The notes beneath the pieces were generated by a model. The model worked only from the letters and a program-made list of their open reading frames with translations. It had not been told where the DNA came from and searched no databases. Shown in pieces: positions 12,801 through 33,144 of a stretch of 64,000 nucleotides of DNA (its first letter is position 1; each line of letters starts with the position of its first letter). Position numbers and translations under genes: made by a program. The DNA lies in NCBI GenBank assembly GCA_030062745.1, contig CP099854.1, positions 15,226,876-15,290,875 on the forward strand, given 5' to 3'. The stretch is from Capitulum mitella. Its lineage: Eukaryota; Arthropoda; Thecostraca; Pollicipedomorpha; Pollicipedidae.

Positions 12801-13371
12801 ATTTGCGACTCCGAAAGTATGTAAATTACACAAAAACGCTGAATGGGACACCATATAATCCATGCGGTTGCACATGCAATGCCAGTTTTGGCCCATGCAT
12901 CTGATCTGGGACAATATCAAAACCCTCCATGACGGTGTGGTGGAACAGGTCCGTCCTAATGTCACTGGTGATAGAATTGCTTCGTCATATGCCTACAAAA
13001 TGAACACATATAAATATACATACAAAATACAATACATACAATAAAATAATAAAAAAATACCTAAAGATACAAAAACCTAAAGCTTCAAGCCAAAACCGTC
13101 GTTACTGGATTCGAAGTTGTACGTTCAAACTGTGTATTATTAAAGCTATTTAATGTACCATTTTACTCCGAAAGAGATACTGGCATCGGTTAGAAACGCG
13201 TTTCTTTTGTAGCGAAGAGTAAGCCTAGAGCTTTGTGATTGTATGTCAGGCCGGTTAAACAGTTTTACCCGTGATATGTCATTTCCATCGGTTTCAAAAT
13301 GCAGACCATCTCGTGAAATATTTTTGCACATAACAGTATTGTTCGTTAAAGTTGTGCTTTAGACCAGTGAC
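9830..13371. other. Intergenic stretch without a recognised gene
   Basis: No recognisable coding exon or RNA gene was found. Open frames such as 10391-10699 (+) and 10633-10902 (-) overlap each other and match no family I know. No canonical AATAAA poly(A) signal was found close after the CRAL-TRIO stop; variants such as AGTAAA near 9693 are the only candidates seen. The sequence near 13020-13070 is A-rich. Confidence 0.5.
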
Positions 13372-13475
13372 TTGTTCATTTGTTGTTTGTCTACTTGTTC
13401 ATTTGTTGTTTGTCTACTTGTTCATTTGTTGTTTGTCTACTTGTTCATTTGTTGTTTTTCTACTTGTTCATTGGG
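13372..13475. repeat. 23-bp minisatellite, about 4.3 copies
   Basis: The unit TTGTTCATTTGTTGTTTGTC followed by TAC repeats in tandem four times with one G-to-T change in the last full copy, then ends in a partial unit. The array is nearly perfect, which suggests recent expansion. It lies about 290 bp beyond the 3' end of tRNA-Sec. No coding potential. Confidence 0.85.
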
Positions 13476-13753
13476 CGCTAAGTCTCGTGGTCAGTTTGGA
13501 ATATAAATCGAATTGACGTATTTGAAACAGATTAGAGGGTGCGTTTCAGACTGACTTTTCGAGCCCAGAACTCCTCCAGAATCCCTTGCAGTTATGGTTT
13601 CTCGAGCCCAGATTGAGTCCAAGAGTCCCCCGCGGTTATGAAGAGAAGTGTTGACGTATATTCTGTCGCGTCTGTGTCTCCGAATCATGGGCGCATGAGT
13701 AGGGCATAAGCACTAACTTCGGTGCTTGACGGGCCCGTCGTCACTTGGCGGTC

Positions 13754-13758
13754 AAAAA
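13754..13758 (-). terminator. RNA polymerase III T5 terminator of tRNA-Sec
   Basis: On the minus strand a run of five T lies seven bases past the tRNA discriminator base, a standard distance for a Pol III terminator. It is the first run of four or more T after the tRNA. Confidence 0.8.
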
Positions 13759-13764
13759 CTGCGC

Positions 13765-13851
13765 CGCCCAGAGGGTGGAATTGAACCACTGCGACGCTAG
13801 TCGCCTACAGGTTTGAAGCCTGCACACCGGACCACCGATGGTCATCTGGGC
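13765..13851 (-). tRNA. Selenocysteine tRNA (anticodon TCA)
   Basis: The 87-nt minus-strand sequence begins GCCCAGATGACC and ends TCTGGGCG, the length of the human gene. The anticodon arm GCAGGCTTCAAACCTGT is like the human one, with TCA at 13814-13816 on the plus-strand coordinates. The acceptor pairs GCCCAGA with TCTGGGC; as in animal tRNA-Sec the stem extends to about 9 bp with one mismatch. The D-stem has 6 bp (CATCGG/CCGGTG) around TGGT, the variable arm is long (GCGAC-TAGC-GTCGC), and the T-arm is GTGGTTCAATTCCAC with a 4-bp stem. All are diagnostic of tRNA-Sec and unlike tRNA-Ser or a suppressor tRNA. It decodes UGA at SECIS-bearing mRNAs via EEFSEC and SECISBP2. It looks fully functional, and no second copy is present in the window. 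Confidence 0.97.
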
Positions 13852-13874
13852 GAAAGATGACGTCTTCGGTGTGG

Positions 13875-13881
13875 TATTTAT
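13875..13881 (-). promoter_or_regulatory. TATA box of the tRNA-Sec type 3 Pol III promoter
   Basis: On the minus strand ATAAATA lies 24-30 bases upstream of the tRNA-Sec 5' end at 13851. Animal tRNA-Sec genes are known to use an external Pol III promoter with a TATA box at this distance plus a PSE, in place of relying on internal A and B boxes. The spacing match makes the call good. Confidence 0.75.
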
Positions 13882-13900
13882 GCGCGTGTCCGTCGTTATG

Positions 13901-13922
13901 TGCTGTTTACTAGTTCGGGGCA
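13901..13922 (-). promoter_or_regulatory. Candidate proximal sequence element (PSE) for tRNA-Sec
   Basis: On the minus strand CCCCGAACTAGTAAAC lies about 50-70 bases upstream of the tRNA-Sec 5' end, where arthropod snRNA-type genes carry the SNAPc-binding PSE. The CCCxAACT core is loosely like the fly PSEA. The element diverges fast between species, so the position is stronger evidence than the sequence. Confidence 0.4.
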
Positions 13923-14056
13923 CGGTTTGCCGCCTTACATGCTCTTTTGTGAAGAATGTTCCGAAATTTCCGTTTCAAATACTATGTTTGTTTCCTAGCC
14001 ATTATTTACTTCCGCAAAAATTTCCCCCTGTCCTTTGGTTACCGCGCAAATGACGA

Positions 14057-17000
14057 TGCAAGAATACCGCAGCCACCTGGCGGTGAGAATGTTAACTAGC
14101 GTGGCTCGGTGGACTGGCGGCCGCCCGGAGCCCCACGCCACGGTCATTCCGAGCCTTGGCCAGTGCCGAGGGGACATCTGCGTACGATTCTCCTCCACAC
14201 TGCTGATTATCTCTGTCCAAGTGGATTGGTTGATAAATAGAAGCTGGTTATGTTGCAAATGTCACTGGAAAATTAAGGGTTCCCTTCGTTCCCGGCTGTA
14301 ACTTCTGTTACGGCGTAACGGAAATGTGCTGAATCTTGCAAGTTATCTGCAAGGTGAGCGAGTGGAAAAGAAATCACGTCCGTCTGGCACTGATGACAGT
14401 CTTACATAATACCGTTTGACGTGTCAAAGATATGAGGATGGGAAGGTGATATCGCGATTGGACGATAGCATGTGTCATAAAGCCCGACCCTCGTCTTCCC
14501 ATGCATAGAAGCTGATAACTTCTCGGGCGTCATCATCCATTCCGTGTGTTTTTGTCGCTGGACGGACTTGTGATTCTCTAAACCCGTGGCGAAATGGAAG
14601 TAGGCCATCATTTAGGTAGTGCCTGTTGGCTCTCTTTTGGACCGTTTGCAGGATTTAAAAGGATCATAGGGGCTCAGCAGTATGAGAGCGAGGGCCAAGG
14701 AACTCGTGGCTCTTTCCTGGTGTGTTTTACGAATTCCCATCGATCCGTTCAGTTCCGCGCGGAATTTCGGGTTCAGGGGACTATTCCTCTCTGGAGGTGT
14801 TTCCGAAAACCTGGGATCTTCGCCTAGCGCGTTATCTTTGAGGTATCTCTGGGTCCTCATTTTAGACTTGCCAGACTGGAGCAGACCTGTCACGTGCTGC
14901 TGACGTTGGTGAATGATCGGGGACGAATGTTGACTAGGGGGATGAAGATGACCTCGGTCGAAAGTAGGGTCAGAAAACTGGATCAGTCACCATGTCACTC
15001 TGTCCGTTCCTGTTTGGCTTGCCTGTCGTAGCTGACCGCTGCGCCCGGCCGTTCTCGTTTTCAGCAGGCGGCCGCGCTCTCTCGTGTGTGACGTTTCCGC
15101 GGCGTTCAGCCGTGCTCTGTAGAGCCGCCGGCCTCCGACCCTCCGTCCCGCCAAACTGTCCAGAGGGACGCCACCCCCCAGTGATCACGCCCCCTCCCCG
15201 AGCGCCCAGGGTCACGGGTCGATACGCCACGGTCATTGCCCCCCCCCCGCGCCCCGCCGCGATCGATGTGCTCATAGTCTGAGTGTCATCAGCGGACGGA
15301 GTGTGCTGTCTGCCGCCCCGCGGGGAGCTCACACTGACTACGGTCGTAACCGCCCGAGCTACTTGGCCGGGTTGTGGTCGTAATCGGTCGTAACGGCGGC
15401 CGTAGGCGGCGTGCGGTGCCGGCCGCACCGGGCGGCGTGCTCCGACTACGCCCACTGATAGGTTCCGGAGATGTTTTTCGGCGCGTGTGCGCGCCGTTGT
15501 GGGGTCGCTCGCTCTGCCAGCAGCTCGCTCCGCCAATAGGATCACGTAGGCCGGTGGTCGATAGGAAACGAAGCCCGCGGGGCCCGACTGGGTCACCGGA
15601 ACGGGGACGGGTGTGGGGATCCCTCTGCCCCGGTTTGGACAGTCGTCGGTGGCGGGCAGCTGGCTGACGACCTGGGCGGTGGGCAGTGTCCTGATCGGCG
15701 TGGGGCACCACCTGTCGGACCCAGATGCGCAGCTCTGTGTGTGTGTCTGTGTGTGGACTGGCAGGGCCTGTGCGGAAACTGGGCCGGCCGGGTGCAGAGC
15801 AGGGCCTGCGATGGGCGGACTGTGAGGCCCACGGCACGGCGTGTCGGCGAGCTAGAAATGAAAATTCCCGAACGTCGTCGGACGTCTGACAACATGTTCG
15901 GCCTGTGTTGTCGGTCTAGTACCGCGCCAAAATCATCGGACATAGGTGTCTCCGGGACCAGGATTAGAGCCATCAGCCATGGCGCAGGCGTCTCCAGCGA
16001 TGGAGATTTGTATTTGATCTGATCAAACGCTGCGAACCAGATCTAGTGTTCAGATGCGAGTCCAGAATTTTTTTTTATTTTCATTTTTTTTTGAAAGGGG
16101 GATGCTGTGCGTAGAGGAGGGGCGTGTAAGCCCTGAGCCCGAAATTCTTCGTCATTAAAAAGTTGTCTTGAAATCCGATTTGAGAAGAAGACTGGCATCG
16201 TCCCACGCCCGCCTTATCCCCTGACGGATCCGCCCCTGATGCTGTCCGACATTGATGATCCACTACAGAAGCATTATATGCAAACTGCGTTCAGAAGGGC
16301 CTTAATGGGCTACTTGAAACGCGTTAACACCGGGGACCTTATTAGCGAGTCAGTATTGGACTGAATGCTGCAACAGGTGTCCCGCAGCATTCCCTTCTTA
16401 GGGGCAGTACGTCGCGTATGCTGCCACCGTGCTGCAAGAGTAAGCCTCCACTTGAAAAATTACGGCTTTTGTGAGCACATCGCACGTCAAGACCATGACT
16501 CCGTACCGCGGTGTTAATGACCACCTGTTCCTCCGTCCGCAATGTTGCCGGCAGTCCGCTCTATTCGGACCGCTCCATGAATCAGGATGAATCAAAGCCA
16601 CGTTAATCAGCGTACCAGTCGGAATTCAATAAGACTCGGCGATACGGTGCCACCAATGACGTCATTAAAATGCATAGCGGTATGAACTGAGCCTGCATCC
16701 ATATGGATGGACGCCGAGCTGTGGCGCACGTGACTTCGTGCCCAGACGATGCTCCGCGCAGGAGATTCCCGGGTGGTCAGTGCCCCGAGTTGGGCTGAGC
16801 GCTGCCTGGTTTGTTGTGGACTGTCTGGGAAGAGTGAAAATGGCGGGAGGCAGCGGAAGATGACTTGGAAAATGTCACTTCGGCGATGTGATATTTTGCA
16901 GACCGTGCCAATTTTTTTTTAATAGATAGAAAAACAAATTACCATGAAACAGACTAAACGTAGGATGCGATGTGTGGACGTCCGACGCAAAGCTCATATT

Positions 17001-17868
17001 TGAAAATGGAAGAGTCATTTAAGAGAACCTGGGGCGGTAACATGGTGGCACGATTCCCACTCGAAAGTATTGCCCAGTGGTACAGACCAAGACAGCCGAG
17101 AAAAAGTGAGCGAAACGTCGGTGAGTCTTGCGTAACAGCAGTACCGTTCTGCCGTGCTGAACGTCGTTCCCCCACAGCTGGTTTCTCGGTGCTGGATGAT
17201 AGTAGGCCGCCAAGTCGTCTGATCACATGTTTTCGCGACACGACATAAAGATCTGGCCGTCTTGGAAACCGCTGCTACGCGTGTGGTGAGAAACTGCCTC
17301 GAATGTGTTTCGATGCAGGAATAGCAAATCCAGTTGGCACGTGCTTCGGTGCAGCCATCAGACGTCAGCTTGTCAGTTACATCAGCTGATCCATTGGCGG
17401 TACGTCATCCGCCGGTCAGGCTGGTCTGGTCTGGTCCGTTTCGGCCCGGTCCGGTCTGGTGTGGTCTTGCCCTGTACAGAGCTAGGACGTTTTGCAATCG
17501 GCGGCACACCCAATTCAGCGCCGCTGACGGCGTGGGATCGCACTGGCGTCCGCGCTGCGAACGCCTCACGGGATCGTCTTCACGCCTCACGGTTCTTTGG
17601 CGGCGCCGCACCCACAGCATTGTGGCATTAAATGCCCCGTGCTGCCCACTCTGGGACATCGCACCGCTGCCGCTAAAAGGCCCTCCATTGAGTAGACCGT
17701 TTCGGTGCAAATTGCTCCTGATTTGGGGGTGGGGACTCTTAGCGGCTGTTGTTCTGGATTAACCGCCCCGGTGCATTACCCGTGGCCTGAATTGCCTCTT
17801 CTGCACGACACCGACCAATGCGTAACGGAGTAATCAAATGGAATGGCGAGCAGAAAAGCTCCGAGCTA
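14057..17868. other. Non-coding part of copy 1, with a CpG-rich block at about 14990-15870
   Basis: No exon recognised. The CpG-rich block gives long open frames on both strands at once (for example minus-strand 14970-15596 and 15289-15837), all Arg/Pro/Gly-rich and without motifs. It could be an intragenic CpG cluster or an alternative promoter; nothing in the sequence decides this. A full CRE palindrome TGACGTCA is at 16657-16664. The counterpart in copy 2 is 35282-39092. Confidence 0.45.
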
Positions 17869-17963
17869 TGTGCGCGTGTGCGTGTGCTTGTGCGTGCGTG
17901 CGTGCGTGCGTGCGTGCGCGCGCGTGCGCGTGCGCGCGTGTGCGTGTGCGTGTGCGTGTGCGT

Positions 17964-18038
<75 letters not shown>
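17869..18038. repeat. (GT)n/(GCGT)n compound microsatellite, copy 1
   Basis: A compound array running from TGCG-rich units into pure TG, ending 18038. The copy 2 equivalent at 39093-39280 is 18 bp longer and has a different internal order of TGCG and TG blocks. The translations (VCVCVC, HTHTHT) are repeat products. Confidence 0.95.
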
Positions 18039-22429
<4,391 letters not shown>

Positions 22430-22890
22430 CTCAGTCAGCTGAGATCAGGGGAGCCGTTCAGTCAGCTGAAGCCGGGGGAGCCGGTCAGTCAGCTGAGGCC
22501 AGGAGAGCCGGTCAGTCAGCTGAGGCCAGGGGAGCCGGTCAGTCAGCTGAGACCAGGGGAGCCGGTCAGTCAGCTGAGGCCGGGGGAGCCGGTCAGTCAG
22601 CTGAGGCCAGGGGAGCCAGTCAGTCACCTGAGACCAGGGGAGCCGGTCAGTCAGCTGAGGCCAGGGGAGACGGTTAGTCAGCTGAGGCCAGGGGAGCCGG
22701 TCAGTCAGCTGAGGCCAGGGGAGCCGGTCATTCAGCTGAGGCCAGGGGAGCCGGTCAGTCAGCTGAGGCCAGGGGAGCCGGTCAGTCAGCTGAGACCAGG
22801 GGAGTTGGTCAGTCAGCTGAGGCCAGGGGAGCCGGTCAGTCAGCTGAGGCCAGGGGAGCCGGTCAGTCAGCTGAGACCAGGGGTGCCGGT
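22430..22890. repeat. 27-bp minisatellite, copy 1, about 17 units
   Basis: The unit is GGTCAGTCAGCTGAGGCC plus AGGGGAGCC, with each unit carrying the E-box CAGCTG. Because 27 is a multiple of three, the minus strand stays open as a false PWPQLTDRL repeat protein. The copy 2 array (43629-44202) is about 110 bp longer and has irregular units, so the locus is a length-variable VNTR. Confidence 0.95.
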
Positions 22891-23335
22891 CGGCCCCGGC
22901 GCGTTTGCGGCACTCTGTAGCCGCCGGCCGCCACTGGGGTGCGATCGGCTTGATTTCCCTGACGTGCCCAGCTGAGTAACGGGCTGCGGACGACGACTGG
23001 CGCTCCGACCGACGCACGGCGCCAGCGGCAGGGACGTAGCCGGGGGGGAGGAATCTTGGGGGCCATTCCCCCGGAGCCAATGTTCTATCCTAGATGTTAA
23101 GCGATTTTGCAGGAATACGTAGCAGTGATCATATATATGCTACAAAAGCAAACATGTTTTCCTTTGCGTTAAATATGACGTCATCTGCATGAAATTGCTG
23201 CTGTTTGCTGTCATATGTCAGTGGCATATACGGAATATGGCATTGCCCCACCCCCGCCCGGAGGAAAATTCTGGTTACTCACGTGGCCAGCGGCCGACGC
23301 AGTTTTGGCCGGTCTGACAACGTGTATTGACGGTA

Positions 23336-23505
23336 GCCTCCCCGCGCACTCTGCGACATCACGTAATGCCTCTGCGCGCCCTGGATCATCACGTAATTCC
23401 TCCCCGCGCACTCTGCATCATCACGTCATGCCTCATAGAGCACTCTGGATCATCACGTAATGCCTCACAGAGCACTCTGGATCATCACGTAATGCGTTTG
23501 CGGCA
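23336..23505. repeat. 32-35-bp minisatellite carrying ATCACGTAATGC, copy 1
   Basis: Five imperfect units of the type CACTCTGGATCATCACGTAA plus TGCCTCACAGAG. Each carries ATCACGTAATGC or a one-base variant, a bZIP-like half palindrome. The copy 2 equivalent is 44654-44823 with the same unit number. Confidence 0.8.
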
Positions 23506-28917
<5,412 letters not shown>

Positions 28918-29084
28918 GTCGAAGGCTCTCATCAAGCAAGCCATCCTAGAGAACGACTTCATGAAAAACCTGCAGAACGACCAGATCCAGGAGATTGTCG
29001 AGTGCATGTACCCGGTGGAGTACAAGCGCACGTCGCTCATCATCAAGGAGGGCGACATCGGCAGCGTGCTGTTCGTCCTGGAAG
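28918..29084 (+). CDS. cGMP-dependent protein kinase type I (foraging/PRKG1), one internal exon, copy 1
   Basis: A 167-bp exon between acceptor CCGACAG| and donor GAAG|GTGGGT, phase 2 in and phase 1 out. It encodes [18 protein letters not shown], then a [14 protein letters not shown] block and [17 protein letters not shown]. This is the end of the linker and the start of cyclic-nucleotide-binding domain A of PKG I. The pattern [27 protein letters not shown] is type I; type II kinases diverge here. The exon start matches my memory of where the conserved block begins in fly foraging and human PRKG1. The kinase phosphorylates Ser/Thr targets when cGMP binds. The N-terminal zipper, the rest of CNB-A, CNB-B and the kinase domain are not in the window. 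The exon is identical to the copy 2 exon. Confidence 0.93.
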
Positions 29085-31287
29085 GTGGGTCCGGGACGCG
29101 GTCGGCTGGTGCCAGGTACGGTCTGGCCCGCTCTGGGCGGGGCGGCGGTCAGTGGCTGGACGTTGGGAGCGCGGCAGGAGGGCGACGCTGGCGGCGCCGC
29201 GCGGAGGAGGCTGGTTCGGGAGGTGACCGGCGGCACGGGTAAGACGGCTCCGGTGCCCGCAGCGTGGCGTCCCGGCCGTGGACCGGAGATTCACTGCACC
29301 AGGTAAGGCAGTCGTTCTGTTGGACGCCGTTCCGGTCTGGGCGGCGACGCCTCGGCCGGGCTCGTCTCGTGGAGGCGAGCCGTCCGCACTCGCCAGCAGC
29401 GATCGTTGTCGACGTGTGCCCGAGTCCGAAAACCCGCCGCCTGCGGTCCGGCGGCGGCGGCCTCTGCTGACGCCAGCTGGTGTCGGCGGGCGTTCCTCCG
29501 CCGGCGGCTGACGAGAGAATCGGACACCAGACGACACGGCCGGCCGGCGCCGGATGTCTGCCGGAGCCGCCCCCGAGCTCCGAGCTCCGACAGCGTTCCG
29601 CGGAGGAGGGACGTGCGAACCGTGCCAGAAGCTCAGCGCCACTCAGCGCTCTCACGCGTGCGGAGATTGGAGAGCGAAGAGCCGTCTCGTCGTGCTTCGG
29701 CTGCGGCGTCTGCACACTGCGGCGCGTGGAATGTCATCAGCGACCAGCGTTGGTGCTGCCTTCCATTGAAGTCACCAATGGCCGGTGTGCTCACACTGGA
29801 CAACTTGGAGCTAGGATTCCTGGTGTTCCTGAAGACAGCTGTCTGACAGAAGCGACATGTGGAGAGGCGCTGCTTTCTCTTGGGAAAGCAAGCGTTCAGC
29901 TACAACGTCGGACTTGCGCTGTCTTCTTTAGACGGCGTCGACATCCCTCAGATGAAGGTGCCTTCCGGAGGACTTGCGCGGTTTGAAGGAAAACAGAGCC
30001 CAAGATATGGCCAGGTGTTTATCAAAAAACGCTGACGAAAACATTTGATCATTGACCATTACACTGCATATTTCTTGAAAACGAATGTCGCCACATAAAA
30101 CAACCATGAAGCAGAGAAATATTTCGGGGCCTTCTAGAGCTTGTTGTTTCGGCCGTTGGCCTCTGCGGCGATTTTCCCGTCGTTCTCTCCCTCGCGCCAC
30201 GGGCCCGCTCTTCGGCCAGCAAAATCCGCGCGGTATCATTGGTCTAGCCGCGTTTTTTGTCGGCGATTCACAGCGTCCCAGTGCTGACTCGGACCGTCTC
30301 GCGGTCGCCGCCGATCGAGAGTCGCTGGCGACATCTGGCGGCCGTTATTTACATCGCGCTTATATGGGGCGGCCGTGGATCGACGACGGCCATAAATACG
30401 AGATCGGCCCGCCTGCCGACGGCGCGCCTCGCCGCCCGGGCCGGACGTTTGGCGGCGCCTGCCGGCCGAGCGCGCCGCCGTCGCCGCCGACGGACGCCCG
30501 CGGCGGCGGCGGCGGCGCCGGTGGGTCGAACTCGGCGCCGGCGGCGCGGAGCCGTTTGGGCTCGCAGCACGTCGTCGGACAAGACGGCCGCTTCCGGACG
30601 GCCCGCGGGACGTCTCGTCTTCCCGGAGGCCGATTATCTGCAGTTGCGAGGCCAGAAGCGTCTCTGTGGACCTTCGCAGAGGCCAAACAGCTGCTCCCGG
30701 GCCGACGCGGCGGCGGCTCGGAGGCAGTGGTCGCGGCGGCTCGTCAGGCCGGTGCTGGCCGCGAGAGCTCGCCGGATGATCCAGCGGTACTCCACAGCGA
30801 CTGCCGCGACGTTTGTGGACCTTTCAGTGGGCGGCTGGTCCTGTGGGCTTTGACGCCCCCCCCTCCTCCCCCCTGTCAGCTTTACTGGGGCAGAAGTAGG
30901 TCGGTGGCAGGAGATGAAGTTGAATGAAGCTTCTGATTGGCGCCGGTGTGGCGGTGTCTGCTGTTGTCAGCTGCGACACGTGACGCGTTTTCTGCCGAGC
31001 CAGTTTCCTCGTTAGTTTCGGGAACTACAGCTTTCAGTGTATCATTTTTCTCCTAAACCTGATGGATGACTCGGTGTGGTCATTAATTGTGCACCACTAA
31101 GCCGTAATGTTTATTTTTGTTATGATTCGGCCGTAGCGATTTTGTTTCCAAAGACGGTACCTGGGAGAATGTGAGATCGAAATCGCGTTATTCGATTTCG
31201 CAGTCACTTCTTCGCGATGAGACTTTGCCAAGTGGGGCCGGCTCCAGCTGTGGCTTCAGTTTCAGCAGCAATATGGTTCTGGCCTGT
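29085..31287. other. Intron after the PRKG1 exon, copy 1, very CpG-rich 29085-29720 and 30130-30880
   Basis: No exon recognised. The long plus-strand frame 30085-30927 is interrupted in copy 2 by a stop and a one-base length change, so it is not under coding constraint. In the second CpG-rich block GCTTATATGG (30358-30367, one mismatch to a CArG box) and CATAAATA (30391-30398) suggest a possible internal promoter. Drosophila foraging is known to use several promoters, but a link here is inference. Confidence 0.4.
30130..30880 (+). promoter_or_regulatory. Candidate intragenic CpG-island promoter, copy 1
   Basis: A roughly 750-bp block with very high CpG density lies about 1 kb past the PRKG1 exon. 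It contains TTATATGG and ATAAATA motifs about 30 bp apart, both conserved in copy 2 (near 51758-51798). An internal promoter in PRKG1 or a nested transcript would fit. GC-rich sequence alone could also explain it. Confidence 0.2.
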
Positions 31288-31537
31288 TTGCTCCGTCCTC
31301 GTTACTACGGTGACAGAGCTGCTCCGTTTCCGTGACTTTTGCGACAGACGTTTTCCGTTCCCGTGATTCCTGCGACATAGGTGCTCCGTCCCGTGACTTC
31401 TGCGACAGAGGTGCTCTGTCCCGCGACTCCTACGATAGAGGTGCTCCGTCTCCGTAACTCCGGCAACAGAGGTGTTCCGTCTCTGTGACTCCGGCGACAG
31501 AGGTGCTCCGTCTCTGTGACTCCGGCTATAGACGTGC
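31288..31537. repeat. 31-bp minisatellite, copy 1, about 8 units
   Basis: Units of the type GGTGCTCCGTCTCTGTGACT plus CCGGCGACAGA, with 30-32 bp variants. Copy 2 (52693-52973) is exactly 31 bp longer, one extra unit. The TEHLCRRSH-like minus-strand translation is a repeat artefact. Confidence 0.9.
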
Positions 31538-33140
31538 TTAGCGGCTGAATCACCTGCGGAGCTGCCAGGGCGGTGGCCGGTGGCGTGCTGACTGTAACCG
31601 GCCCCCTGTCCCCCGCAGCTGGCAGCGGCCCGTCTGGTCCCAACAGAGGCAGCCGTGGCCGGCCGGACCCGCTGGCCCCCCTGACCCCCCTGACCCCTCT
31701 GACCCCGCCAGCACATTCATCGTCCACTTGTGAAAGCACTGAGACAGCGGTCGATTTTGAGCCGTCAATTTACGACCACAAGCCGTCGCTGCGGGTCGTG
31801 GGGCTGCCTCATCCGCGGGGCAGAGCTGCCGACGCTGACATGTAAATCGGCTGTTTGTTTGTAGTGTGAGGCGGCCCGGCCGCTCCTGGGGCGGTGGGCG
31901 ACCTGCCGGCCCGGCCGACTCACAAATAGCTCTGTCCACCGCTTAAGCGCGCCTGCCAGCGCCAGTCCTCGGCCCGACCGCGTGTTTATTTACCTTGTCT
32001 GTCGGCGGCGACGTTACTCGTGCTCCCCGTCGACGACGACGCGCGCGGGGCGTCGGCGGCGACGCGGATCGGCCCCCCGCGACGGCGGCGGTGTTTTGCG
32101 GCGGCGATTGGGGCTGTGCGCCGCGGTCGCGCGCCGCAGGGGCTGGCGGTTTCCGCCGGCGACCGGTCGCCGAATTTTGACCGCCTCTCGCCGCCGCCTC
32201 CGTCGCGGCGTATTTTTACTCTTGGCAGCGGGCACCGCCCGAACCGGCGTAAAGCTGGGAGATTTCTTCCTCGCCGCGCCGTGTTGGTCGATGCTGCGCC
32301 GTTTTGGGCCTGGCTTCTCCGGCTTGGTCGACGCTATAGCTGCTGCAACAGTCCCAGGGATTGGGTTCAAGGGTGGACCGTCGTTCATCCCCATAAATTG
32401 TGATTTTAACGACAGTGGTAACTCCAAATGTAACTTCATGTCGTCGCGTCGCCTCTGTACTGGATCCGGCGTGCTTGTCTCTCCGTGGCGTTGTTGAAGC
32501 AACTGTCGTCCCTCGGTCACCTGTGAAATGCTGTCCTAGTACTCCGCAGCTTGGAGGTTTCCAGGCTGTGGCGGTCGTGGTACAAACATAGGTGTGGGAA
32601 CGAGAGGGACGGGTGGTCCCATGGCCCCGACATTTTTGGGATTTGTTAGTCCTGTAGAAAAAAAAAACATCTTGTTGATGCTACCACCTCCTTGGCCGAA
32701 AAGCACACATCATGCATAAAGATTTAAAAATTATGCAGAATATCCATTTCTTGAGGGTATGTTATACCTTGCATCTACGGATTGCAGGTCCCTCACGAAA
32801 ATTATTTCAGTAATGCGTTGGTTTTCTTCTGGTCACGCTAATACTGCGACTTGGTCACGCTATTACTATTACGGACACGCCATTACTGCGACCCGGACAC
32901 GCCATTACTATGATTGTGCCGACGAACGTAGTGATGGCTGCTGGTCGTTGATATGGGTACCTCATAATTGTCATATCGACATAAACAAAAGGGAGACATT
33001 TTAAGGTGCTCCAACCCGACGGACGTTTAAATGATGATAACTTGGTGAGCACAGATATAAAACCAGCGAAATAAAGCGGAAAAGAAAACTGGTGTTTTTG
33101 AATAATGCAAAAACAAATTGCATGATGGAAAGGTATGCAG
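31538..33140. other. Non-coding part of copy 1, CpG-rich 31980-32300
   Basis: No exon recognised. The CpG-rich block is open in several frames on both strands. A degenerate 22-bp tandem repeat lies at 32831-32915. The copy 2 counterpart is 52974-54576. Confidence 0.45.
32831..32915. repeat. Degenerate ~22-bp tandem repeat, copy 1
   Basis: Four units of the type GGTCACGCTAATACTGCGAC or GGACACGCCATTACTGCGAC. The copy 2 equivalent is 54265-54349. Confidence 0.65.
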
Positions 33141-33144
33141 TTAA

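Noticed and set aside
14970-15973. Several 120-210-codon frames in the CpG-rich block of copy 1
   Set aside because: They overlap in different frames; in copy 2 small length differences fuse and split them, so the frames are not conserved.
22445-23080. 211-codon frame with PWPQLTDRL repeats
   Set aside because: The minisatellite unit is 27 bp and so keeps frame by itself. The longer copy 2 array has irregular units that break it.
30085-30927. 280-codon protein in the PRKG1 intron
   Set aside because: Interrupted by a stop and a length change in copy 2, no domain, extreme GC bias.
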